Made by a program: the position numbers and the translations under genes. From Mycobacterium sp. GA-1285 (GTDB taxonomy: Bacteria > Actinomycetota > Actinomycetes > Mycobacteriales > Mycobacteriaceae), in assembly GCF_001499905.1 (NCBI RefSeq), contig NZ_LQIS01000034.1, positions 1-64,000 on the forward strand: a stretch of DNA of 64,000 nucleotides, read 5' to 3'. This document shows, piece by piece, positions 18,671 to 27,992 of the stretch. Position 1 is the first letter of the stretch; the number at the start of each line of letters is the position of its first letter. The notes below the pieces were generated by a model that did no database searches, had not been told where the DNA came from, and was given only the letters and a program-made list of their open reading frames with translations.

Positions 18671-20566
18671 TTAGTCGGCGTCCATCGAGCCGGGGGCGGT
18701 CTTGGAGACCTGCACCAGGAACTCGTAGTTGTTCTTGGTCTTGCGCAGCTGGCTCATCAACAGGTCGATGGCCTGGTGCGGATCCAGCCCGGACAGCACG
18801 CGACGCAGTTTGTGCACGATCGCGAACTCGTCGGGCGAGAGCAGCAGCTCGTCCTTGCGGGTGCCGGACGGGTTGACGTCGACGGCCGGGAAGACGCGCC
18901 GCTCGGCGATCTTGCGGTCGAGCTTGAGCTCGGCGTTGCCGGTGCCCTTGAACTCCTCGAAGATCACGGTGTCGCCGGTCGACCCGGTCTCCACCATCGC
19001 GGTGGCGACGATGGTCAGCGAGCCGCCCTCTTCGATGTTGCGGGCCGCGCCGAGGAACCGCTTGGGCGGATACAGCGCGGTCGAGTCCACACCACCGGAC
19101 AGGATGCGACCCGAGGCCGGCGACGCGTTGTTGTACGCGCGGCCGAGGCGGGTGATCGAGTCCAGCAGCACGACGACGTCCTTACCCTGCTCGACGAGTC
19201 GCTTGGCCCGCTCGATCGCCAACTCGGCGGCCTGGGTGTGATCGGACGGCGGCCGGTCGAACGTTGAGGCGATGACCTCGCCCTTGACCGAGCGCTGCAT
19301 GTCGGTCACCTCTTCCGGACGCTCGTCGACGAGCACCACCATCAAGTGGCATTCCGGGTTGTTGGTGGTGATCGCGTTGGCGATGTCCTGCAGGATCGTC
19401 GTCTTACCGGCCTTGGGCGGCGACACGATCAGCGCGCGCTGGCCCTTGCCGATCGGCATGATCAGGTCGATGACGCGGGTGGTCAGCTTCTCGGTGTTCG
19501 TCTCCAGGCGCAGCCGCTGGTTCGGGTAGAGCGGCGTGAGCTTGTTGAACTCCGGCCGCTTCTTGGCCTCCTCGACCGGTTTGCCGTTGACGGTGTCCAG
19601 CCGGACCAGCGGATTGAACTTCTGCCGCGGGTTCTTGTCGCCGCCTTCTCCATCTCGGGGCACCCGCACGGCGCCGGTCACGGCGTCACCGCGGCGTAAA
19701 CCGTTCTTGCGCACCATATTCATCGAGACGTACACGTCGTTCGGGCCGGCCAGATAGCCGGAGGTGCGGACGAACGCGTAGTTGTCGAGAACGTCGAGGA
19801 TGCCGGCGACGGGCTGAACGACGTCGTCCTCGCGCAGCTCGGTGTCGCGGTCACCGCCGCCGTCACCGCCGCCGCGCTCACGACGCCTGCGGTCCCGGAA
19901 CCGGCGGCCGCGACGACCGCCACGGCCTTCGCCGTCGTCGTCGTTGTTGCCGCCGCCGCGGTTCTGGCCACCCTGTTGGTCGCCCTGCTGCTGATCGCCG
20001 TCGGACTTGGTATCCGACTTGTTGGACCGGTCGTTCTGGCGGTCGTCGGTCTTGGCGTCCCGAGGCGCGTTGTCCGGCTGGTTACCCGAGGCATCGGGTG
20101 TGCCGGCGCCCCGCGACGCTCCGCGACGCTCACGGCGCCGGGGCTGTTGGTCGGCGTCAATGTCCGAACCACCGTCGCTGCTCTCGGCGCCCGAATCGGC
20201 GTTCGGGGCATCTTTCGCGGGCTCGCCCGTCTTGGCTTCGGCGGCCGCAGGCGCATCGCCGCCCGCGGATGTCTTTCCACGGCCGTTCGACGCACCGCGC
20301 CGCTCACGGATGGCGGCGACCAGTTCGCTCTTGCGCATACCGGACGCGCCCTCGACGCCCATTTCCTTGGCCAGTGCACGCAGTTCGGGCAGCACCATGG
20401 TCGACAGCGAGCCGCCGCGGTTGCCGGAAGCGACCTCGGCGGTGGGTGCGGTCTCCGCGGTCGGCGCGTCCGCCGCCGCAGAAGTTGAAGTTTCTGAACT
20501 CACGGCGTTCGACAGCTCGCCGTTGTCGCTGCTGCCCCCAGCCGTGATCAGGTCCGTTTCAGTCAC
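18671..20566 (-). CDS. rho: Transcription termination factor Rho
   Basis: Hexameric RNA helicase/translocase that ends transcription. The 631-residue protein is far longer than E. coli Rho (419). Rho N-terminal helices (LPELRALAKEMGVEGASGM) come first. A low-complexity insertion rich in Arg, Gly, Asp and Asn follows (about residues 90-245). After it come the RNA-binding OSB fold (VAGILDVLDNYAFVRTSGYL), the P-loop SPPKAGKTTIL, Walker B VVLLDSITRLGRA and the Q/R loops. The insertion is an actinobacterial trait thought to bind RNA and permit termination on structured transcripts. It lies downstream of thrB with a 296-bp leader region. Confidence 0.96.
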   Translation of the reverse strand: MTETDLITAGGSSDNGELSNAVSSETSTSAAADAPTAETAPTAEVASGNRGGSLSTMVLPELRALAKEMGVEGASGMRKSELVAAIRERRGASNGRGKTSAGGDAPAAAEAKTGEPAKDAPNADSGAESSDGGSDIDADQQPRRRERRGASRGAGTPDASGNQPDNAPRDAKTDDRQNDRSNKSDTKSDGDQQQGDQQGGQNRGGGNNDDDGEGRGGRRGRRFRDRRRRERGGGDGGGDRDTELREDDVVQPVAGILDVLDNYAFVRTSGYLAGPNDVYVSMNMVRKNGLRRGDAVTGAVRVPRDGEGGDKNPRQKFNPLVRLDTVNGKPVEEAKKRPEFNKLTPLYPNQRLRLETNTEKLTTRVIDLIMPIGKGQRALIVSPPKAGKTTILQDIANAITTNNPECHLMVVLVDERPEEVTDMQRSVKGEVIASTFDRPPSDHTQAAELAIERAKRLVEQGKDVVVLLDSITRLGRAYNNASPASGRILSGGVDSTALYPPKRFLGAARNIEEGGSLTIVATAMVETGSTGDTVIFEEFKGTGNAELKLDRKIAERRVFPAVDVNPSGTRKDELLLSPDEFAIVHKLRRVLSGLDPHQAIDLLMSQLRKTKNNYEFLVQVSKTAPGSMDAD

Positions 20567-20862
20567 GGATGTCCTTTCTTTCCCTCGCAGAACGAGTCGC
20601 GCGGGGGTTCGGTGCGATCAGTTGATCCACTGAACGCATGGGCCCCACCATTGCCCCTGCAACGGTGATGGCCGGGCTTCGCCGGTATACGGCGAACCGT
20701 CAATCCACGAGTAGACCACGGGGAAAATGGGTGGTGTCCTAGTGTCGGCGCAGGTAGAGACGCTGCGATTGCCTGACGACAGCGAGAATATCCCGCATCG
20801 GGACGGGAAGCAAGAAAGACATGAGTGTCGTGTTGCTCCTGTGACTCGTGTTCCTGCCGGCC
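20567..20862 (-). promoter_or_regulatory. rho leader region with promoter and hairpin
   Basis: This gap between thrB and rho has no convincing gene. On the minus strand a candidate promoter is TTGCTT (20808-20813), 17 nt, TATTCT (20785-20790). It would give a leader of about 210 nt. Inside the leader a 7-bp hairpin (TTCGCCG/CGGCGAA, 20678-20696) is present. Rho genes are often autogenously attenuated in their leaders, so this is a plausible control region; no direct evidence is visible. Confidence 0.4.
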
Positions 20863-21807
20863 TCAGCGTCGTAACGCCACGCCCGACGTCCATCTGGCGC
20901 CGTCACCGATACCCATGGCTTTGACGGTGAACCCGTTCGCGGTGCCGTACTCGAGAGCTTCTGCGGGTAGCTCCGGTGACGTGCTGAGCGCAAGCACCGA
21001 AGGACCCGCTCCCGAGAGCGCCGCCGCAATGCCGCAACGTCGCAAGACTTGCAGATATTCCGCGGAGGCAGGCATCGCCGAAGCCCGTTGCGGCTGATGC
21101 AGGACATCCTCGGTGGCCGGCATCAGCAGGTCGGGCCGTGCCGTCAACGCAAGGACCATCAGGGCCGCCCTGCTCACGTTGAATCGCGCGTCGGCGTGGC
21201 TGACCTTCTCCGGCAGGAGCACGCGGGTCTCGGCCGTCAACGAACTCTCGTCGGGTATCGCGACGAACAGGCCGATGTCGGGGTGGATCCGGATAGGCGC
21301 GGCATCGAATCGGGCCGTCGACTCCTCCCCTTGCGTCCAGGACACCACGCCACCGCCCAGCACCGCCGCCGAGGCATTATCGGGATGGCCTTCGAACTCC
21401 GAGGACAACTGGATGAGGTCTTGTTCCGAGAGGATCTCCGAAGAGGTCTGTGCCGCAAGGCCGTTGACCACCGAGAGTCCGCTCACGACCGCTGCTGCCG
21501 ACGATCCGAGCCCTCGCGAGTGCGGAATGTCGTTTCGGCACCGCACGGTCATGCCTGGAGCGCTGATGTCCAGCGCCTGGAATCCTCTCCGGATGGCCTG
21601 TACCACAAGGTGCGTCTCATCCAGCGGCACCTGGCCCTCGCCCTCGCCTTCTACAACGACCGTCAGGCCGGACTCCGTTGTCTCGACGATGATCTCGTCG
21701 TAGAGACTCAACGCGATGCCTAGGCTGTCGAAACCCGGGCCGAGGTTCGCGCTGGATGCCGCCACCACAGAGGTGGCCCTCAGTCCCGGTGGCAATACGT
21801 GAGTCAC
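20863..21807 (-). CDS. thrB: Homoserine kinase
   Basis: GHMP-family kinase that phosphorylates L-homoserine with ATP in threonine synthesis. The 314-residue protein has the ATP-binding motif PHSRGLGSSAAAVVSG and N-terminal VVAASSANLGPGFDSLGIAL. The C-terminal GIAAALSGAGPSVLAL motif is also present. Normal family length. It is the last gene of the argS-lysA-hom-thrC-thrB series, 3 bp after thrC. Confidence 0.95.
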   Translation of the reverse strand: MTHVLPPGLRATSVVAASSANLGPGFDSLGIALSLYDEIIVETTESGLTVVVEGEGEGQVPLDETHLVVQAIRRGFQALDISAPGMTVRCRNDIPHSRGLGSSAAAVVSGLSVVNGLAAQTSSEILSEQDLIQLSSEFEGHPDNASAAVLGGGVVSWTQGEESTARFDAAPIRIHPDIGLFVAIPDESSLTAETRVLLPEKVSHADARFNVSRAALMVLALTARPDLLMPATEDVLHQPQRASAMPASAEYLQVLRRCGIAAALSGAGPSVLALSTSPELPAEALEYGTANGFTVKAMGIGDGARWTSGVALRR

Positions 21808-21810
21808 CGG

Positions 21811-22893
21811 CTATCCCAGCTCCAGCTGCTCGACCACGGCCACCGGATCGACGGGCACCGCGATGACCGGCGGCATGCCCTTTAACGCGGTGTCCGGGTC
21901 CTTGAGCCCGTTGCCGGTGACCGTGCACACGACCGTCGAACCCTTGGCCACCCAACCGTCTTCGATCGATTTGAGCAGACCGGCGATGCTGGCCGCCGAT
22001 GCGGGCTCGACGAACACGCCTTCGGTGCTGGCCACCAGGTGGTACGCCGAGAGGATCTCCTCGTCGGTGGCGGCCAGGAATCGACCGTCGGACTGCTGCG
22101 CTGCCGCCACGGCGGTGGTCCACGATGCGGGCGAGCCGATCCGGATGGCCGTCGCGATGGTCTCCGGATTCTTGACCGGCTCACCGTGCACCAGCGGCGC
22201 CGCACCGGCCGCCTGAGTACCGAGCATCCGGGGAAGCCGGTCCGCGACGTCGTCGCGGTGGTACTCGGTGTAGCCCTTCCAATAGGCGGTGATGTTGCCG
22301 GCGTTGCCCACCGGCAGCGAATGCACGTCCGGAGCGCCACCCAACGCGTCGACGATCTCGAAGGCCGCGGTCTTCTGCCCCTCGATTCGGTAGGGGTTGA
22401 CGGAGTTGACCAGCGATATGGTCGGAAAGTCGGCGGTCAGCTTGCGCGCCAGCTCCAGACAGTCATCGAAGTTGCCGTCGACCTGGATGATCTTTGCACC
22501 GTGCATGACGGCCTGGGCAAGCTTGCCCATCGCGATCTTGCCCTGCGGCACCAGCACCGCGCAGGTGATACCCGCCCTGGCCGCATAGGCCGCGGCTGAT
22601 GCCGACGTGTTACCCGTCGATGCGCACAGCACCGCCTGCTGGCCGCGCGCGACCGCCTCGGTCACCGCCATGGTCATGCCGCGATCCTTGAACGACCCGG
22701 TCGGGTTGAGCCCTTCCACCTTGAGATGCACTGTGCACCCAGTCAGTTCGGACAGCCGCTGCGCGGGTAGCAGCGGAGTCCCGCCCTCACGCAGGGTGAT
22801 CGGTGTCCAGCCGTCCTCGACCGGCAGACGGTCGCGGTACGCCGCGATCAGCCCGGGCCAGGGCTGATGAACAGCCTGCGCCGAGGTGCTCAT
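21811..22893 (-). CDS. thrC: Threonine synthase
   Basis: PLP enzyme converting O-phosphohomoserine to threonine. The 360-residue protein has the PLP-lysine motif NPTGSFKDRGMTMAV, the CASTGNTSASAAAYAARAG phosphate-binding loop and SLPVGNAGNITAYWKG. It overlaps the hom stop by 4 bases (ATGA) and is 3 bp before thrB, so the three threonine genes are coupled. Confidence 0.95.
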   Translation of the reverse strand: MSTSAQAVHQPWPGLIAAYRDRLPVEDGWTPITLREGGTPLLPAQRLSELTGCTVHLKVEGLNPTGSFKDRGMTMAVTEAVARGQQAVLCASTGNTSASAAAYAARAGITCAVLVPQGKIAMGKLAQAVMHGAKIIQVDGNFDDCLELARKLTADFPTISLVNSVNPYRIEGQKTAAFEIVDALGGAPDVHSLPVGNAGNITAYWKGYTEYHRDDVADRLPRMLGTQAAGAAPLVHGEPVKNPETIATAIRIGSPASWTTAVAAAQQSDGRFLAATDEEILSAYHLVASTEGVFVEPASAASIAGLLKSIEDGWVAKGSTVVCTVTGNGLKDPDTALKGMPPVIAVPVDPVAVVEQLELG

Positions 22894-24215
22894 TCGGTGG
22901 TTCCTTCCATGCGGAGCACGCTGTTGATGCTCTGCACGACATCGAGGTCGGCCAGCGCGGCCACGGTCTCCGACAGTGCCGCGTCCGTGGCCTGATGGGT
23001 CACCACCACGATGCGCGCACCGCAGCGCTGACCGTCCTCGTCGACCATGCCCTCTTGTCGCACCTCGGCGATGCTGACGTCGCGCTTGCCGAATTCGGCT
23101 GCCACAGCGGACAGTACGCCGGCTCGGTCGGCGACGTTCATGTTCACGTAGTAACGAGTCGGGATCAAGCCGATCGGCGCGATGGGCAGCTTGGCGTACT
23201 TCGATTCCCGCGGTCCGCGGCCGCCCTGCACGCGGTTGCGAGCCGCCATCACGAGATCACCCATCACCGCAGAGGCCGTGGGTGCACCGCCGGCCCCCTG
23301 CCCGTAGAACATCAGGCGGCCCGCGGCTTCGGCCTCGACCACCACCGCGTTGAACGCTCCGTTCACGGCGGCGAGCGGGTGATCCAACGGTACCAGCGCG
23401 GGGTACACCCGCGCCGAAACCCATTGCTGTCCTTTACTGTCCGTCAGCCGCTCGCAGATGGCCAGGAGTTTGATCGTGCAGCCGAGCGCCTCGGCGGATT
23501 CGAAGTCGGCAGTGCTGACCTTGGTGATGCCCTCGCGGTACACGTCATCGGAGCTGACCCGGGTGTGGAAGGCGATCGAGGCCAGGATCGCCGCCTTCGC
23601 CGCGGCGTCGTATCCCTCGACATCGGCGGTCGGGTCGGCCTCGGCGTATCCGAGGGCGCTCGCGTCGGCCAGCGCGCCGGTGTAATCGGCGCCGGTGCTG
23701 TCCATCTCCGAGAGGATGTAGTTGGTGGTGCCGTTGACGATGCCCGCCACACGCACGACCGAGTCCCCCGCCAGCGACTGGGTCAGCGGCCGGATGACGG
23801 GGATCGCACCGGCGACGGAAGCCTCGAAATACAGGTCTACCCGGGCGTTTTCGGCCGCCTGAGCCAACTCCCCGGTCGAGACGGCCATCAGCGCCTTGTT
23901 GGCCGTGACCACGGACTTGCCCTGCTCCAGCGCGGTCAGGATCGCTTTGCGCGCGGGTTCCACGGGCCCCATCAACTCGACGACGATATCGACGTCGTCG
24001 CGGGACACGAGCTCCTCGACGTTGTCGGTGAGCATGTCGACGGGGATTCCGCGGTCATCGGCCACTCGACGGACGCCGACGCCGCGCAGCACCAACGGCG
24101 CGCCGATGCGTGCGGCCAGGTCGTCGGCGCTCTCCTCGATGATGCGCACAACCTGGCTACCGACATTTCCAAAGCCAAGGACCGCTACGCCGATGGGCTT
24201 TTCGGAGTCAGTCAT
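22890..24215 (-). CDS. hom: Homoserine dehydrogenase
   Basis: Reduces aspartate semialdehyde to homoserine, the branch point to threonine and methionine. The 441-residue protein has the Rossmann motif GVAVLGFGNVGSQVVRI, the catalytic core ANKALMAVSTGEL and the family signature GYAEADPTADVEGYDAAAK. The C-terminal ACT domain (VADRAGVLSAVAAEFGKRDV) is the likely site of threonine feedback. It is 2 bp after lysA and overlaps thrC. Confidence 0.95.
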   Translation of the reverse strand: MTDSEKPIGVAVLGFGNVGSQVVRIIEESADDLAARIGAPLVLRGVGVRRVADDRGIPVDMLTDNVEELVSRDDVDIVVELMGPVEPARKAILTALEQGKSVVTANKALMAVSTGELAQAAENARVDLYFEASVAGAIPVIRPLTQSLAGDSVVRVAGIVNGTTNYILSEMDSTGADYTGALADASALGYAEADPTADVEGYDAAAKAAILASIAFHTRVSSDDVYREGITKVSTADFESAEALGCTIKLLAICERLTDSKGQQWVSARVYPALVPLDHPLAAVNGAFNAVVVEAEAAGRLMFYGQGAGGAPTASAVMGDLVMAARNRVQGGRGPRESKYAKLPIAPIGLIPTRYYVNMNVADRAGVLSAVAAEFGKRDVSIAEVRQEGMVDEDGQRCGARIVVVTHQATDAALSETVAALADLDVVQSINSVLRMEGTTE

Positions 24216-24217
24216 CG

Positions 24218-25636
24218 TTACCTCACTTCCAGACTCAGCAGATCGTCGACCGTCTCGCGGCGCAGTATCAGGCGGGCTCGCCCGTCGCGCACGGCCACCA
24301 CGGCGGGACGACCGATCAGGTTGTACCGACTCGACATGGAATAGCAGTAGGCGCCGGTCGCCGCGACCCCCAAGAGGTCACCGGGCCGGAGGTCATCGGG
24401 CACCCAGGTGTCGCGGACAACGATATCGCCGCTCTCGCAATGCTTTCCGACGATTCTGCCGATTGCGGGTGCGGCCTCGGTGTGCCGCGATATCAACCGT
24501 ACGTCGTATTCCGCACCGTAGAGAGACGTCCGGATGTTATCGCTCATACCGCCGTCCACGCTGACATAACGGCGATGTGCGGTCGGGCTCACGGCGACGT
24601 CCTTGACGGTGCCCACCTCGTAGAGCGTGATGGTCCCGGGACCGGCGATGGCCCGACCCGGCTCGACCACCAACCGCGGAGTCGGTAGCCCGACGGCAGC
24701 CGACTCGTCGCGCACGATCGCGGTCAGCTTGGCCGCCAGGTCGGCGATCGGAGGCGGATCGTCCTGGGGCAGATACGAGATGCCGAGGCCCCCACCCAGG
24801 TCGACGATCGACATCTGCGAGGTCTTGTCGACACCGAACTCGGCGACCACGTCGCGCAGGAGACCGATCACCCGGTGCGCGGCGATCTCGAAGCCGGCGA
24901 CGTCGAAGATCTGAGAACCGATGTGGCTGTGCAGACCCTTGAGGCGTAGGTGATCGGTCTCGAACACCCGCCGGACGGCGTCCATGGCGGCGCCCGAAGC
25001 CAGTGAGAGCCCGAACTTCTGGTCCTCGTGCGCGGTCGAGATGAACTCGTGGGTGTGCGCTTCGACGCCAACCGTGACGCGGACCAACACGTCCTGGACC
25101 ACTCCGGCTGCGCCGGCGATCTGGTCGAGACGGTCGATCTCGATCATCGAGTCGACCACCACGTGCTCGATACCGGCTTCGACGGCGGCGGTGAGCTCGA
25201 CAACCGATTTGTTGTTGCCGTGCAACGCGATCCGCGCGGCAGGAAAACCACCGGCCATCGCGACGGCCATCTCACCTCCGCTGGCCACGTCGAGCGAAAG
25301 GCCCTCTTCGGCGATCCAGCGGGCGACCTCGGTGCACATGAACGCCTTGGCCGCGTAGCGGACGTTGTCACCCCCGCCGAACGCGGCGGCGATCTCGCGA
25401 CAGCGCGACCGAAAGTCGTCCTCGTCCACCACGAATGTCGGCGTTCCGAACTCTGCGGCGATGTCGGTCACCGGCACACCGCCGATCGACACCACACCGT
25501 CGTCGTCGCGAATGGTGCTGCGGGGCCAGACGTTCGACGCCAACAGGACGAGCTCGGTCGGGGACTGCGGGCGTGGCGGAGCGCCACCGTGATGGATCTC
25601 TTCGGCATGCCGGGGACCGGCGGGATGCGCAATCAC
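24218..25636 (-). CDS. lysA: Diaminopimelate decarboxylase
   Basis: PLP enzyme of the final lysine step, meso-DAP to L-lysine. The 472-residue protein shows the fold-III PLP-lysine in VRYAAKAFMC, GLHSHIGSQIFDVAGFE and GDLLGVAATGAYCYSMSSRYN. The GTG at 25636 was chosen because it overlaps the argS stop (GTGA), and the sequence before it is antisense-like. The N-terminal 40 residues (HPAGPRHAEEIHHGG) are a known mycobacterial extension. Confidence 0.93.
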   Translation of the reverse strand: MIAHPAGPRHAEEIHHGGAPPRPQSPTELVLLASNVWPRSTIRDDDGVVSIGGVPVTDIAAEFGTPTFVVDEDDFRSRCREIAAAFGGGDNVRYAAKAFMCTEVARWIAEEGLSLDVASGGEMAVAMAGGFPAARIALHGNNKSVVELTAAVEAGIEHVVVDSMIEIDRLDQIAGAAGVVQDVLVRVTVGVEAHTHEFISTAHEDQKFGLSLASGAAMDAVRRVFETDHLRLKGLHSHIGSQIFDVAGFEIAAHRVIGLLRDVVAEFGVDKTSQMSIVDLGGGLGISYLPQDDPPPIADLAAKLTAIVRDESAAVGLPTPRLVVEPGRAIAGPGTITLYEVGTVKDVAVSPTAHRRYVSVDGGMSDNIRTSLYGAEYDVRLISRHTEAAPAIGRIVGKHCESGDIVVRDTWVPDDLRPGDLLGVAATGAYCYSMSSRYNLIGRPAVVAVRDGRARLILRRETVDDLLSLEVR

Positions 25637-27285
25637 ATGCGCTCCGGAGCGGTGACGCCGAGAATCCCGAGGCCGTTCGCGATCACCTGACGAGTGGCCT
25701 GGCATAGCGCCAGGCGCGCACCGTGCACCTCGTTGGGGGTCTCGTCGCCTTGCGGCAGCACGCGGCAGGAGTCGTAGAACCGGTGGTAGTCCCCGGCCAG
25801 ATCCTCGAGGTATCGCGACACACGGTGCGGTTCGCGCAGTGCCGCAGCCGTTTTGAGCACTCGCGGAAACTCGCCGATGTTGCGAATCAGCGTGCCTTCC
25901 TTGTCGTGGTCGAGCAGTTGCAGGTTCTCGGCGCTGGGCACGACACCCAGTTCGGCGGCGTTACGGGCCAGGGCGGACAGCCGCGCATGCGCGTACTGCA
26001 CGTAATAGACCGGGTTTTCGTTGGATGCCGACGACCACAGCTCCAGGTCGATGTCGATCGGGCTGTCGACCGAGGAACGGATCAGCGAATAGCGGGCGGC
26101 ATCGACGCCGATCGCCTCGACAAGGTCGTCGAGCGTGATCACCGTGCCCGCCCGCTTACTCATCCTCACCGGTTGACCCTCGCGCACCAGATTGACCATC
26201 TGACCGATGAGCACCTCGACCGTGGCAGGATCCTCACCCAGCGCGGCCGCCACCGCCTTGAGCCGGGCGATGTAGCCGTGGTGATCGGCGCCGAGCATGT
26301 AGATGCACAGGTCGAATCCGCGCTGGCGCTTGTCGAGGTAGTAGGCGATGTCCGCGGCGATGTAGGCCGGCGCACCGTCGCTCTTGATCACGACGCGGTC
26401 CTTGTCGTCGCCGTAATCGGTGGTGCGCAACCAGGTTGCGCCGTCCTTCTCATAGATGCTGCCCGCTTCGCGCAGTCGTGCGACGGCCTGCTCGACGCGC
26501 CCGGATGTGTGCATCGAGTCTTCGTGGGTGTAGACGTCGAAGTCGGTGCCGAAGTCGTGCAAGGACTGCTTGATGTGGGCGAACATCAGGTCCACACCGA
26601 TGGCGCGGAAGGTCTCGCGCATCTCGCTTTCGGGCAGGCCAAGCGCATCGGGTTCCTTGACCAGCACTTGAGCGGCGATGTCCTTGATGTAGTCGCCCGC
26701 GTAGCCGTCGTCGGGGGTCGGTTCACCCTTGGCGGCGGCAATCAGAGAGTTGGTGAACCGGTCGATCTGGGCGCCGTGGTCGTTGAAGTAGTACTCGCGG
26801 GTGACGGCGGCGCCTTGGGTGGACAAAAGCCGGCCGAGAGCGTCGCCGACGGCCGCCCAGCGGGTGCCACCGATGTGGATCGGCCCGGTGGGGTTGGCCG
26901 AGACGAACTCGAGGTTGATGTTCTGCCCCGCGAGCGCCTCCGTATGCCCGTAGGCGGCGCCGGCCGCCAAGACGTCGGTGACGATCACGTTCTGCGCCGA
27001 CGCCTCGAGGCGCAGGTTCACAAAGCCAGGGCCCGCAACGTCTGCGGCAGCGATCCCGTCGTTGTCGGCCAAGGCCGAAGCCAGCCAGCCGGCCAGTTCC
27101 CGCGGATTGGCGCCGACCTTCTTGCCCAGCTGAAGGGCCAGGTTGGTGGCATAGTCGCCGTGCTCGGGATTACGCGGACGTTCGACGGTGACGGTCTCCG
27201 GCAGCACCGACGCATCAAGCCCATGCTGGACGAGCACCGCGGCGGCGGTGGTCTTGAGCAGGTCGGCCAGGTCGGCGGGGGTCAC
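25633..27285 (-). CDS. argS: Arginyl-tRNA synthetase
   Basis: Class I synthetase charging tRNA-Arg. The 550-residue protein has the HIGH-type motif ANPTGPIHIGGTRWA, the KMSKS-type loop PVRMSKRAGTVI and the C-terminal anticodon-binding DALR domain. The GTG at 27285 is 8 nt after a TAGGAT -10-like hexamer (27294-27299) and has no Shine-Dalgarno, consistent with a leaderless start. It heads the lysA-hom-thrC-thrB operon and is divergent from a tRNA-Arg gene. Confidence 0.95.
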   Translation of the reverse strand: MTPADLADLLKTTAAAVLVQHGLDASVLPETVTVERPRNPEHGDYATNLALQLGKKVGANPRELAGWLASALADNDGIAAADVAGPGFVNLRLEASAQNVIVTDVLAAGAAYGHTEALAGQNINLEFVSANPTGPIHIGGTRWAAVGDALGRLLSTQGAAVTREYYFNDHGAQIDRFTNSLIAAAKGEPTPDDGYAGDYIKDIAAQVLVKEPDALGLPESEMRETFRAIGVDLMFAHIKQSLHDFGTDFDVYTHEDSMHTSGRVEQAVARLREAGSIYEKDGATWLRTTDYGDDKDRVVIKSDGAPAYIAADIAYYLDKRQRGFDLCIYMLGADHHGYIARLKAVAAALGEDPATVEVLIGQMVNLVREGQPVRMSKRAGTVITLDDLVEAIGVDAARYSLIRSSVDSPIDIDLELWSSASNENPVYYVQYAHARLSALARNAAELGVVPSAENLQLLDHDKEGTLIRNIGEFPRVLKTAAALREPHRVSRYLEDLAGDYHRFYDSCRVLPQGDETPNEVHGARLALCQATRQVIANGLGILGVTAPERM

Positions 27286-27348
27286 GAGGGTCCATCCTAT
27301 GGTCTTGGGTGGTCAGCCCCGAATCCGTTTCCGATCACCCGAATGCGT

Positions 27349-27354
27349 TAGGCT
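27349..27354 (+). promoter_or_regulatory. Candidate -10 element of tRNA-Arg
   Basis: TAGGCT lies 30 nt before the mature tRNA 5' end, giving a short precursor leader. The -35 region is poor, so this is tentative. Confidence 0.3.
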
Positions 27355-27384
27355 GTCCAAGCCCATCGGCGCCGTTTCTCACGC

Positions 27385-27457
27385 GCCCCCGTAGCTCAGG
27401 GGATAGAGCGTCTGCCTCCGGAGCAGAAGGCCGCAGGTTCGAATCCTGCCGGGGGCA
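27385..27457 (+). tRNA. tRNA-Arg (anticodon CCG)
   Basis: A 73-nt cloverleaf. The acceptor stem pairs GCCCCCG with CGGGGGC, discriminator A. The D-arm is AGCTCAGGGGATAGAGC and the anticodon stem TCTGC/GCAGA. The loop CTCCGGA has anticodon CCG. The T-arm GCAGGTTCGAATCCTGC is canonical. The CCA end is not encoded. It reads the abundant Arg codon CGG. It lies beside argS, and a decayed integrase gene follows 35 bp downstream, so its 3' half was probably an attachment site. Confidence 0.96.
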
Positions 27458-27492
27458 CAATCTGACCAGGTCTTTCGCCCTCTGCACAACGC

Positions 27493-27740
27493 TCAGACCC
27501 TTCTAAACTGATTGACCGCGACATAGCCGGAATCCCGGCGTGCGGAGTCGAACGCTAAACGTTCCTGGGCGTAGCGTGCAGAAGCTCGTCGCAGCACCGC
27601 CGCCGGCCCCTCGTCCCGAGGTAGCGTGCGACGCGATGACCGGGCCTCGGATCGTTCTTGACGACGTAGCCCGGCCTGGACCCGAGTGCGCTCGATGCTG
27701 ATTGAGCGGCCGTCCAAGTCGACGTCAGACCCGGCGGCAT
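27493..27740 (-). pseudogene. Remnant of a tyrosine integrase
   Basis: On the minus strand the reading frame gives SDVDLDGRSISIERTRVQAG, then RSSRRTLPRDEG, VLRRASARYAQERLAF and RRDSGYVAVNQF. This closely resembles the middle of phage-type tyrosine recombinases (the WSDVDL block through RTLPL to DSGYVAVNE). The catalytic R-H-R-Y half is missing because the frame stops just after VNQF. Between QAGL and RSSRRT the expected VVKNDP is readable only in a different frame, so two compensating frameshifts are present. Sequence upstream to about 28000 is open but only vaguely integrase-like. The remnant lies tail-to-tail with tRNA-Arg(CCG), the usual position for an element inserted in a tRNA 3' end. 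Confidence 0.75.
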
Positions 27741-27992
27741 TGTGGGCGACCTCCCTGTGCATCACACCTAGGCCAGCATCGAGCCCCCCGCATCGACTGC
27801 ATTGTCCAGCGATCGCGGCCGGAACCAGCGCATAGACCAACGAGTTGATCGTCGCGGCGCGGGCATGGTGCAGGGCGACGGTGAATTTGCTCCCTACGGG
27901 CGACGGGCAGATTTGCGGTGCCAGGACATGAACATCGAAATTCGGCTCTGGCCGATGCCAGCCCTGACCGGCGCGCGCTAACTTGAGGGACT
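27741..27992. other. Intergenic, no confident gene
   Basis: This stretch continues the open minus frame of the integrase relic but shows no recognisable domain. It may be the eroded N-terminal half. A GAGGGA ribosome site for the glycosyltransferase lies at its right end. Nothing else is seen. Confidence 0.4.

Noticed and set aside
20618..20893. Minus-strand ORF of 91 codons in the rho leader
   Set aside because: No ribosome site or similarity, and it begins inside thrB. The region is better explained as a leader.
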